DNA from: Hirudo medicinalis
Taxonomy: Eukaryota > Annelida > Clitellata > Hirudinida > Hirudinidae
Direction of reading: 5' to 3'
Length of the DNA stretch: 64,000 bases
Assembly: GCA_011800805.1 (NCBI GenBank)
Contig: MPNW01000300.1
Location: 106,708-170,707 of the forward strand
The translations under genes were made by a program, and so were the position numbers. The notes below the pieces were generated by a model that did no database searches, was not told the origin of the DNA, and worked only from the letters and a program-made list of their open reading frames with translations. Positions 12,042 to 23,452 of this stretch are shown here, piece after piece. Every line of letters begins with the position of its first letter. The first letter of the stretch is position 1.

Positions 12042-14201
12042 AAATAACTTTTGATTAAAATTCGAAACCCAATAGTGAAAGAAAGTTGTCTTTTGGTTTT
12101 TTAATTAATTTTTAATAAGTTATTAATTATTTAAAAAAAATTAATTTCTAAAAATTTTATCTTCTGCTCCCCCAACGGACTTGAAGTTGAGATGTCCACC
12201 GCAGCCGGTTGAAAGTTAGAATAACGCTCTTTTTGTTTTAATTATATTTATATGCTACATTTAAATAGTAAAACTAATTGTAGTATTTATTTTTAAGCTA
12301 ACACCTCAAAAAATATTGTAGTTTAAAGTAAAAAATTCATTTAAATTTAGAAAAAACAAAACGAAATCAGAAAGCTGTGATCACAGTCTATCCTTGGCAG
12401 TTTAAAAGTAAAAAACAATAGTTAAGATTCAGATATTTTAGAAGTTGCATTATTTTTGCAACAAAATCTGCTTTAGTAATAAAAACGGCATGCCTTTTCT
12501 TGGTTCTACTCTAGCTGAAATGAATCTATCTCTTCAACACCACAAACCAAAGCTGAGGCCTAGGTAATGAGCTTCATACATCGCTCCACTGACTGACTAT
12601 GACAATTGTAGTTGTTTAACTTTTGAAACTTACTGTTTTAATACAATCTTTCAGTTCATCATCAGATAGCATCAACAATATCTTTCAAATCATTCTCCAA
12701 ATAACGAGAAAAATGTATAGTGGGTCGAAGATGTTTTGCACCATACTTACATGACGAGGTGCATTTTTCGAAAACCGCATAAGTATATATACGTTTATAT
12801 ATATATATATTTAAATATGTTTACTACATATTTGGCCAATGTTACCAATTTTGGTGAAGGATTTTCACTGCCAGCAAACGACATGCACGACTCGTTTATT
12901 ATAGTAAGCCACCTTGAATGGGTTATTTTATCCGAATTACTCCTTGACAAACTGTTAGAGCATTCACCACCATAAACAGCTCTGCAAATTTCAAACAAAT
13001 ATTTTTGATCTTATTATCCTTCAGTGTCTTAAGTCATTGCAGGTAAATTGCATCAAGTCTTACAAAATGAATGATTGGTAAACTCTCTCATGTTTTCAAC
13101 GCTTGTCGATGGATCCTGAGAATCCTGGAGGACCAGATATTTTTCCATCTCAATATATTAATTTTTTTTCTTCTTTTTACAATTGAATGTGTTTAATTAA
13201 TCCAAATCGAACATCTTCAAAAAATAAAAATTACACCAAAATATCTTGCTTATTACCATAAAATCTAAAGTAAATATTTAACTGTTAAATAAACAAACCA
13301 GTTTCAGTACTGTTGCAACCTGCCCCTGTAGATGTAAGACTCCATTTGAACAAGCTACTGTGCCTTTTTTTGAGTTAGAGAATTTTACTAAAGTTTAATT
13401 TGGTGTCATGATGTAAAGCTTAAAAATGGGCTACAATAATTTCGATTTTTTTGAAAATATGAATTTTGTTGCAACCAACTCCGGTCTCCCCTACCTCTGA
13501 GAGAACTGACTCGCGCATTTAATCTAAAAAAAAAAAGAAAAATTAAAACAAGCAGGCGCTTTGTTGTTTTGCTCCCTCAAAACTGAAATAATGTTCCTGG
13601 GCACCAGTATATTAATAAACATTTCATAATTTTTGTTGTGACGTGAGGTACATTACTGATGCGGACGGGACTGGTTCCGTATATAAGGGTTTGATTTCAG
13701 GGCTGTGGGGAGTCCTAATCATCTAGTAATGAAATGGACGTTAATTAACCACCACCACCACCGGGCTGTGGGGGAGTGTGGTGGTGCTTTGAGTTCTCAT
13801 GTGGTTTTGAGTTAGTTGTAGTCGCGTTCCTTTGCTTCAGAGTTGTCATAATAAAGTTTGTTTCTGTTGCTCTTTAAAGTTGAGTAAAATACAAAGGCCC
13901 AACATTTTTTAATTTGGAAATATTTTTAAGCTTTTGTGATAGCCAGTTTTTAAACTTAACTTTTGAAACAAAATATGTAAAATTATTAAATTCCCTTTGA
14001 ACATCAACAAACGTGTTTATGCTAAATATTCAGTTGTGGCCGGCTCAACTTTTCGATAGGTTTCGGCATGAACTCCATGGCCTATGAATTTCTGGAGTAT
14101 TAATTTAAAATAAAATAACCAAAAATCAAAATAACTGAAGCTCCGACAGTTCAATTACCATTGCATCTTTAGCGTTCGTAGCAGAAGTGTGACTCCCGTC
14201 G
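12042..14201. other. Intergenic sequence upstream of TBC1D24
   Basis: No supported gene on either strand. A short CCACCA run near 13750 sits between two copies of GGGCTGTGGGG, and the promoter of the next gene should lie at the right end. Confidence 0.5.
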
Positions 14202-17200
14202 ATGGCCATCAGTCAAGGAACGTCAAAAAATTTTCCGTTCTCGGATTTTGTCGATGATCCGCATAAGATAATAGCCGAGTTCATGCTTGAGGACACGTTT
14301 TCCCTTTCTAAAGACATGGGAAGTAAATTAAACATAAAAAAGCAGAGCGTAATAGGAAAGAAAACGAAGGAGTTGACGGACTTGGAGGAATTCCTAAGCG
14401 GTAGATCGAAAGATAAGGAAAAGATCAAGAATATCGTCAGGAATGGCGATTTTCCACTTGATAGCCCTCTCCGACCAGTGCTATGGAGCCGGCTGACAAA
14501 TCTCATAAGCAAGCCATTCAGTCGAGATGAGATTTACGCGGCTGCAGTAAAAATTGTTTTTGGGGATGAAGGTCTGCTGATCAAGTTACATTTCATTAAT
14601 TTTGAGCTAATTAGAATTGCAGGATTATTTGCATAATGGCTTGAATATATTCAAGGATAATGTTATTTATTTTAGTGGAGATGATAACATTGATGATAGT
14701 TTGGTTCTTCATCAATTATAAAGATTCTTAAATTTGTTTGATAGTGCAAAACAGTTATGTCAATATCAAGACGAAGAGCATGCCACCATTCACTGAGGAA
14801 CGCTTCCATGAACCAAGGTACCTCTCTCCGAAAGGTGTGGATGCCCTCCATCGCATTATTATGGTCATTTCTTATGAGAGACCTGACATAACCTACTGCC
14901 CTAGTCTGTACAGCCTTGCAGCTGTTCTGCTCCACTATATGTCTGAGGAGGAGTGCTATGAGTGCACAACTGCAGTACTCCAACAAAAGTCTCCTCTCCA
15001 GTACGTCACCCAGACGAAGCGGTCATACCATGTTCTCAGCTACATATTTCAGATGATGTCCAAAAAGTATTGTGTTAGTCTTGCATCATAATCTTTGCCT
15101 CCAAAAATAATTATTATTACACCCATTACTATCGTTATCACAATACTTAATTACACGATGGCCGTGGTCACAGAGATCTGCCTACTCCTTCCTGGAATCC
15201 AACAGCAAGGACCTTGAGGAGATCTTTGAGGACTGGACATTCTGGATTTTCAACCACTTGCCATTCTATCATCTAGTCAGTCTCTTGGTCAAACATGGTC
15301 ATAATAGTATGCATAAATCAGCTTGCTAATGCCGATTCAAGCTATTGTTGTTGCTAATGTCAATAGTTTCAAAGGTAACGGTAATATCTAGGTGAGGACA
15401 ATTGACTGCTACCTATGCGAAGGACCAAAGGTTCTGTACAGAGTTGGCATGGCCATCCTTGATCTCTATCACAAGAATTGCATGTGTTTGTATTCTTGTT
15501 CATATCTTCATCATAACCATTTCTGCCATCATTATCACAGTCATTAACATAATGAACAGCCGAGGGCTCCAGGAGTTCATTGAGCTTGGCAACTGTTCAG
15601 GAATTCTGCTCTAGCATGAGATTGTCACCTTCACAGCTTCTAAAGGTTATTATTGCAGAAGAAGATTTTGGTTCATATTGAAGTGATTATAAGGTTTTAT
15701 TAAATACATTTAAGCATGAAACACTTCATGATTCTATTATGATGACAAACTATTATTTTGAAATTGTAACCAGCAATAATATAATGTTGATAATACTGTG
15801 TTATTATTGTGATAATGGTTTTAATATGACCTTAATAAATAAATATTTTTTATTGTTTCTTATTTGCCCATTACATGCAGGTTGCTTTTTCATACAAAGA
15901 CCTCTCTAAAAACATCATCAAGAAAATTGAGTTGAAGGCAGAACCACTTTCACTAGAATCAAAACAGAAGAAAGTAAATGCAAGGAGCAACTCTTTTGAG
16001 TTTCTGGTACCTACGAAAACAAACAGCAGGCTCATGTCCAGGAATGAGGTGATGATGATAATATTTGAGAAGCTGATGTTGCTATTATTGATGGTGATGG
16101 TATGTAATGCGATGATGACGATGGTTTGGTTGTCGTTATTTTCGACAACGTCGTAGCTTTATTTTTTAATCGATCAATTTATCGAGAAATCCGACCAATA
16201 AGTTTATTTCTTATCCGTGAAAGACTATCGACCGGTTTTACATCGTAGTTGTTGGACGTCAATGCGGGGATCGCAAGGCAACGTTCCCATTCTCAGGGCA
16301 ATGAATTTTCTTATTCGTTTGCCAATGTCGTTTCTGAAATTGTCAAAAGAGAACATGTGAGGACATTTGAGTAAATCAAAGGAATGCAGATCAAAAAGAT
16401 TTGATTTTGATCACTTGAGAGTTTATTTTATGTTAACGAGAAAGATTTTTGTTTTCATTTTGGGTTTTATCTGATGACATTTTGTTGTAATTACATCAAG
16501 ACCTTGTTGCAATAGTATTTTTAATTCCTATCCGACGTGACGGAGTGGTACGTCGATGGATTGGATATCTTTGAATATGTTTCAATCTACTCTATGTTTT
16601 TATCCTTTGACCTTTTCTGAATTCATTTGGCATTTAAGTTGACTGTCTTCATGCATACATTGCACTTATTCTCTTTGTGTTCATTCATATACTCCCATAT
16701 TTGATAAGCCTTTATGCATTAAGTTGATATCAGGTTGTTGAAAAGCATGGCTTAACCCGTACAGAAAATATATAATATCACAAAGAGGTTGACCTGATAC
16801 TGATAACGGTATCATTACCCAACAGTGGAGAAGCATATACAATTGGGTACCTCCCAGAATAGCTCTTCTCAAGCCCTGTCTCCTTTTTTCAACATCTGAT
16901 GATGGTTGCAGTCTGAAAACCTTCTACAACAAAGTTGAAAGTGGGATGATTTTTGTTGTTGTAGTTTAAGATTTATTCATTTGGTTGATTATTAGCTAGA
17001 AATCACCATTTAATTGTTTTCAATAATTTTCTTGAATTTTTGCTTCTAGCACAGGAGCAGACCTTGTTGGTGATCTTCACTTCGTACGGAGACCTCGTTG
17101 GCTGCTACATTTCGGGCAAGTGGCTCGACAGAAGGTACACGAGCGGGAGCAAATACTTTGGAACGGGGGAGAGCTTCGTCTTTAAGTTAGTGCCTGCTCC

Positions 17201-17685
17201 AGCTCAGATGTATGGATGGGTGGGGCTTGAAAGTGACAAAGGCAGTGAGAAGGATAGCCAGGATGCAGACTCTGAAGCCAAAAGGAGGCTGCACAGGACA
17301 TGTCTGTATGCCACTGGAGATGACACTATGCTTGCCATAGGTGGAGGGTAGGTGCTGACATGTTTTTCCAATATTTTAGTGATTCCTCTCAGAATGTTTT
17401 CAAGATCGACGCTTTATCAACATGTCGTAATGTCATTTTATAAATAATAATACTTTTCTAAACATCCATGCCGTTTAGTTTTTTAATCCGGCTTTATTAA
17501 TGCCTTAATAATAATCGATAATGCATTAAAACGATGCCAGATCTCAGGGCCAAGCGCTTTACATACACGACGACATTTCCAAGGTCTCGTCGAGTCCCTC
17601 GGATACCTTCACCAATCCTTGCCTCCTCACCAGGGGTGATGTTCACCCCATCTCCATAATGGAGGCATTTGGTTTTATTGCTTGA
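14202..17685 (+). CDS. TBC1D24: TBC1 domain family member 24 (Skywalker-type), complete
   Basis: Nine coding exons: 14202-14571, 14745-15073, 15174-15275, 15392-15485, 15560-15645, 15881-16048, 16826-16940, 17050-17347, 17541-17685. All phases join, giving 568 aa (human about 559). A divergent N-terminus is followed by a TBC (Rab-GAP-like) domain at about 90-300, including ITYCPSLYSLAAVLLHY and CEGPKVLYRVGMAIL. A TLDc domain runs from about 385 to the end, including YGDLVGCYISGKW, FGTGESFVF and QALYIHDD. The family acts in synaptic vesicle and endosome traffic, binds phosphoinositides and relates to oxidative-stress resistance. The usual Rab-GAP arginine (IPxDxxR) and glutamine (YxQ, here YCP) fingers are absent, as in known TBC1D24, so GAP catalysis is unlikely. 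The exon 4 donor (GTTTGT) is the least certain boundary. Confidence 0.95.
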
Positions 17686-19445
17686 CTGGGTTAATACCTA
17701 GGGAGCTGAGGAAGCTGTATTCTATGTGGTATTTTTCAGGTATCCTTATTTTAGTGGCACAGTATTGAGTCAATTCTACTAGTCCATGACTTGTTAATTC
17801 CATTTTTATTTTTTGTCTAAATTGGTTCTTTTTTAAAGTCCTTATGTGTTTTTATGTCTTTCATTGGTACTCTCTTATGCAGGAGGAAGTGTTTGTTGCA
17901 TTTTAATGATCCAGTGTTCTTAAGTTTTTAATTTTATGATATTGAATTATTTGTTTTATGGTCCAGCCCATCCTCGTATTCAGTCACTCTTGTTTTTGAT
18001 CGAGCTTTCATTAATTCCAATTGGATATTTAACATGATTTATTGTGATTTAATTCTATTCACTATTTTGATTATCAATGGGATTCTTTATAAGTCGATAA
18101 GTGCTTGCTTGGGCATGTTATTTTTCATTTCATTCTTTAAACTCATTAAAGTCATTTCTACTGGGGGCATCAGGGATTGAGGGGCAAGGCCCCCAATTTA
18201 CATCTCTTTTGGGGAAGTTGTGATTGACATGATCATTGCTTCTATCATTTCATCATCATGCCTTTTTGCAGGCTCTTATTTTGTAAAAGTCAGACTATCC
18301 GACAGACTAACAGAATGTTTTTGTTTTTATTCTGTTTATGAAATTTTTAAGGTTTATACAATCAAAAGTATGTATGGGCATTTTGTGCAATATCCGTTTT
18401 ATGTGGATTGTGAGTTGTTGAGATATTAAATTGTTCAATGATCACATAAATGGAGCATTTTGTTGATTACTAGATTTGAAACATTATTTGATCCAAACAA
18501 TGTCAGAAACTTGTCATTTTTAGCTTGATGTTTGTTACTTCTTAAAGGCATAAGGTCAGCGCCACGGCATTTTGAATTGCTAATCCTCCATAGAGTGTTT
18601 CTGGTTGTGCTGTTGCATTACCACTTGCTCTCTCGTATCCTGGAACATAGGTGTCATCCATGTAAGATGTCCACATGAAAACTGGATTTTTGCGCCCCCC
18701 TCACCCCGCTTTTGTAGACCTCCACACACCGGCAACATAAAGTGCACATCTATCTCCCTAATTTAAAGACCAGTACAATGAGCCAGTACAATGACCTTCC
18801 ATGCCCATGAGGGTTTCACGAGTTTACGACAAGACAAAGCAAGCTAAGAGTGAGGCCCCTCACAACATCTAGCTTTAAAATTTACATGTTCTCGCTCTCA
18901 ATTTGTGAGTCGAATTGCTAAAGAGGTAGCTTTATTTTACGATATTTTTTCTACTTTATTGTTTATGTGGACGTCCACATCCTGCTTAAACCCCCCCCCC
19001 TCCCTCCTTAAGCATCCGCTTTGTTCGGACCCCTCCCTCCTCTCCGTGTGGACGTCATAAATGGATGGCCCCATAGCGGAACCAAGTCGTTAGGCAACCA
19101 CGTTATCTTTCGTATAACTTAAGTCAACTAGGAAGAGAGTTATCTTTCGTATGTGAGAAGTGTTGAGCTGGTGGTGTTTAGCAGCAGCTTATCTCATTAA
19201 ACATCAAGATCGTTGTTTCCTTAATAATTATAATAATTACGATTTTGATTATAATGGCGCTTGTTCAAACAGAATTTCTTACTACCAAAATGAAATGTAA
19301 TTTATAAGGACAAATTTATCGCTAAATCTTTACACTTTAAAAATTTTATTTTTCATTCATGTGCTTATCGAATAAATAAATATTAACCATTTGTATTTAA
19401 GTTCACTTTTATATTGTCTGCTAATATTTATTATTGATTTAAGTA
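17686..19445. other. Intergenic sequence between TBC1D24 and YIPF6
   Basis: No gene supported. 18656-19062 is bounded by imperfect inverted copies of CATCCATnTAnGAnGTCCACA and contains C-rich runs and a perfect 16-bp palindrome, suggesting an old MITE-like insertion. Confidence 0.45.
18656..19062. mobile_element. Possible MITE-like element with imperfect terminal inverted repeats
   Basis: CATCCATGTAAGATGTCCACAT at the left matches the reverse complement of the right edge (CATCCATTTATGACGTCCACAC) at about 17 of 22 positions. The interior holds the perfect palindrome ATGTGGACGTCCACAT at 18965-18980 and short poly-C runs. No coding frame. The ends may be slightly off. Confidence 0.35.
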
Positions 19446-22192
19446 ATGGACATGGACGGCGCAACGGATCAGGTTAGACGTTTAAAGTTATATGAATTAA
19501 GCTGCCGCAAATTGCGTTTGATTGTTGATTTGCACTCATTTTTACATTCGAACATTTGAAGTCAAATTCACAGATCTTGTGAGCATTGCCTTACTTAGTA
19601 CAAATGTTCAGAAAGAGAATTCACACTTGCATGCTTGCATATTTCCTGCGTGATCTGGCTTAGTCTTAAATGTAATGTTTGATAACGTAAACGCCCACGA
19701 ATTTACCTGGGTTGGTTAAAATGGACAAAGTATTCAAGTGACATAAAAGTCTTTTGGTGTCAGATGCTCATTGATTTTTTACGAGAAGATTCTGATGATG
19801 TTCTTTTGGACACATCAGTCTATGGACATCAAGGACCTCACTTTCTTCAGGTTTAAAATCAAGCATGAGTTGAAACAACAGAAATCTATGATCTGGATAA
19901 TTTCACCACCTTATTATTTTTAATTTGAAAATTACTTACAGACATTTCAAAGTTGAAAATTAGTTGAAACAACAAAATTACTTTGAAATGTCTGATGTTT
20001 ATTCTGTGCACATTTATTTAAGCACACAATTGTGGATTTTATGGATATTTTAATTTCCAATCCTTTACTAATAAGTACAGGGTACATAACTGTGTTATGT
20101 TTTTATTTGCATGATATCTTTTTATGCATGGATTTATGTTATAATATCAAAGCAATTAAATTCAGTATTTTTTAATTTTACTAATTATTTTGTTCATTTT
20201 ATTTGAGTATTTATTGATATTTTAATATACTTTTGTATATATATTTCTTTGCCTTTTTAGGTCCCTTTAAAAACACTTTTGGTGAATATTTTGGTTGAAT
20301 AAAAATTAGTTTAGACTTAATAAGTAATAATGAATTTTGATGCATTCTCATTTAGCTTGATGTCTTAAATGCACTATTTAAAATCTTTTTTATAAAAAAT
20401 TTTTGTATAAAGCATTTTATATTGAAAGCTCTCTATTGTGAAGCATTTATGTGAAACTTCCTTATAACGTTATCAAATCATTATCAAAACATAAGTCGAT
20501 TCTATGTCCTAATTGTTTCTCATTCAGACAAAACTCTTGTCAGACGATGCACTGGAAGGGGAAATAACTGTTCCCTTGTCTCCTTTAGGGGACGGGAGAA
20601 GCAACGAACCCAGTGCTCCAGATTTCGACACTCTTGACGAACCAGTCATGGAGACCTTGGTGAGTGGTGAATTGAAAGTGAAAATTGTTACTGTGTTTTT
20701 GATTGATGATTAATGACAGAAGAGGGATCTGAAGGCAGTGGGAACAAAGTTCTTTCATGTCCTTTACCCAAAGGCCAGCAAATCATTACTGAAGGAATGT
20801 AAGAATTCATATCATATGTTGTCATAATCACCATCATTTCTAAAATGTAAAATTTTCTTGCAGGGGATTTATGGGGTCCACTCATGCTCTGTATCAGCAT
20901 GTCAATGTGATTATTATATTTTTATATTATATTTTATATAAAATGATATATTTGACATAAAATGTAAATGAATTACCGCTGTAACTACTAGACTGCTGAG
21001 AGATGCTTCTGCAACTGATAATGATCCGGGCGGTCCCCAGTTCACTGAGGTTTTTGTCATTTACTGGGTCGGTGCAGGAGTGGTGACACTCAATATAAAA
21101 CTGCTTGGAGGATCCATGTTAGTGTATTTCTTATTATTCTTGTTGCCACTATAAATATATGCAAATTAATGTAAATTAAGTGTTGTTCGTGTGAAAGTTA
21201 TCCAATTGATGATTTATTGAGTAAAATATCGAGTGTTTGAGGAGCACCTCTGGACATCTCCTTTTTGTGCTTAGCTGGAACAAATTTATTTACTTGTTAG
21301 ATGATGAACTTGTTGCTCTCCTGTCATTCATGCTCTGTATTTACTGATGCTTCTACAAAATTATAAAAAAAAATGCTATTAGAAATATATTAATCAGTCT
21401 ATTAAATACAATTACGATATTTAGTGTTGCCATAGTCATTAGTTGCCTTCACAATGAAGTCACAATTACCACAATGCATTCACCATCATCATCATCTCCA
21501 CTTTCCCTTCAGCTCCATTTTCCAGGGCGTCTGTGTGCTCGGTTACTGCGTTCTGCCTCTTGTCGGTTCCTTGTTCCTCTGCAGGATCATCCTGCTGGCA
21601 TCGGACGGGTTGTTCATCTTCATAATGAGGGGCTTTGTGGTGCTAGCAGGCCTCGTGTGGTCGGTCTTTGGTGGGTGAGGTGGACCTTTTGAGTTTAGGA
21701 CTACGACTATGTAATTAATTTTAGGAGTATGACTATAATTAATTTTGTTAACTTCTTACAGTATATGTATATAATAATTATATATGTATATTGCTTATTT
21801 GTAATTGCTATTGATAGGATTTTTTAAATCTGTAATATAGTATTTTGAGTTAAAAAAATTATTATTATTGACTTGGTTATTTTTTGGACATTTATTTTAA
21901 CGTTAATTATTATTAATGTGGTTGGTGTTGTAAGCCACGTAGCGTAATTAATTGCTGTCGGATATGTAATAACTACATCACTATCATGCATTTTGTAAAC
22001 ACTTCTCACCTCTCATGATTGTGATGATAACATCACTACCATGGTCATCATCATCGTCGTCATTTTTGTTATGAAACAGCCTCAACAGCCTTCCTGGTTG
22101 AATGCCAGCCTTCTAAGAGAAAACCACTGGCCATTTACCCTGTCTTCCTGTTCTACTTCTTCATCAGCTGGATAATTCTATCCAGTAAATGA
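19446..22192 (+). CDS. YIPF6: Yip1 domain family member 6, complete
   Basis: Seven exons: 19446-19472, 20528-20659, 20720-20798, 20864-20906, 20992-21117, 21513-21670, 22080-22192. They join in phase to 225 aa (human 236). The N-terminus is cytosolic and acidic. The Yip1 domain follows, with the conserved blocks RDLKAVGTKFFHVLYP, WDLWGPLMLC, GGPQFTEVFVIYW, ISIFQGVCVLGYCVLP and YPVFLFYFFISWIILSS, which supply five hydrophobic membrane segments. YIPF6 is a Golgi/ER multi-pass protein that pairs with YIPF1/YIPF2 and supports Rab-linked vesicle traffic. The tiny first exon encodes MDMDGATDQ; it is chosen because its donor keeps phase with exon 2, and it is the least certain exon. The exon 4 donor was chosen between two candidates because it preserves family length. 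Confidence 0.95.
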
Positions 22193-22626
22193 GGTGATTG
22201 GTTGGTTTCCTAGGTTACAGATGATTAAAGGTGATTGACGTCGGGGCGGACAATTGTTATCGATGAGCTTATCGGTAATATTCAAGTTAAAATGAATTTT
22301 AGGTACAAATTATCATTTTATTTACCTTGTCAGAGTATCCCAAAGTTGTGAGGTCATTGCCTTTTAGGCCTTCAAAGCAGTTACAAACAAACACAAAATC
22401 TCATTGGTGTTTTGATTCTTCCGTTTCTCAGATTTGTTACATAACTGTAGTTTGTGAAGGGAACAGGGAACAGTAAAATTGAATAATACAACAGTGGAAT
22501 TTGTGATTGCCTAATGCTAACAATGCTTTTGCTCATGTATTAAACTTTGTTAATGTAATTTGATTCACACCTTGCACTGAGTCAGGAGCTTGTTTTGCAT
22601 TGTTTATTTTGTCAATGCTTTAAAAG

Positions 22627-22632
22627 AATAAA
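22627..22632 (+). other. Polyadenylation signal, probably of YIPF6
   Basis: AATAAA about 435 bp after the YIPF6 stop codon, in A/T-rich sequence before a SINE copy. Confidence 0.4.
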
Positions 22633-22725
22633 TATTTTCAATTTCTGAATGATTCTCTTCTTTCCGAATATTTTAACAAACTATATCCCAGGGCTAATCC
22701 AAATCATTCCGGTGATTTGTATTTG

Positions 22726-22880
22726 TGTTTAGCCGATCTTTTAAGAGCCTTTTTCGCACGGATTGTGTAGGACATGGAGGCATTTGAAAGCTCAATCATT
22801 TATTTAGCGCCACTTCCCCGACACGCTCCTCGGCAGCTCGGTTGCAAACGTGACAAGCAACAACTGTTGCTTTTTTTTTT
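22726..22880 (-). mobile_element. tRNA-derived SINE, copy C (5'-truncated)
   Basis: Tail TTTAGCCGATCTTTTAAGAGCC and B-box side (CTCGGTTGCAAACGTGACAAG on the plus strand) match copy A. The head beyond AACTGTTGC is replaced by a T run, so the A box is lost. The surrounding 22193-23452 intergenic space between YIPF6 and DAAM holds no other recognised feature. Confidence 0.65.
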
Positions 22881-23452
22881 TACTGTGATTACCATTTCTT
22901 TGAATATAAACTCTCACGCTTTCGTGAAAACACATTTTATTTATCGAATTTTCAAATAGAGATTAACCAATAGAGACAATCATTCTAGCCAACTCATAGC
23001 TGAGAACCTTTAGCTAGCCTACAGAGAGAACAAAAGTTGTATCTGTTACATCCCGCTTTTATGTGGTGTTGAAGAGCTGATGGTCCTGGATCATGTCTGC
23101 ACGAGTGAAGTCAATTGCCATGGAGCTGATGATAACATGACTAGAAGTTGTTGACATTGGGTGGATGTTTCTCTTTATAATGAAGATGATCACTAACTTT
23201 ACAGATGGCGGTGATGGAAATAATGATGACACCAATTATTAATAATGCCATTTCAGAAAACAACAAAATAAAATACAATGGGACTCCAAATGACATCTTA
23301 ATGTGTTACTGCCCTCATTTAATCTCCGGGATTATGGACAATGGAAATGCAGGCAAGCGAGAACGTTTATACATAGAGTGAGAGATATGAAAAGGATTAG
23401 GATGAAGAAGCATCCTTTGTTGCTAGAGATATCATCCTCAGAAAGAAGGTGA

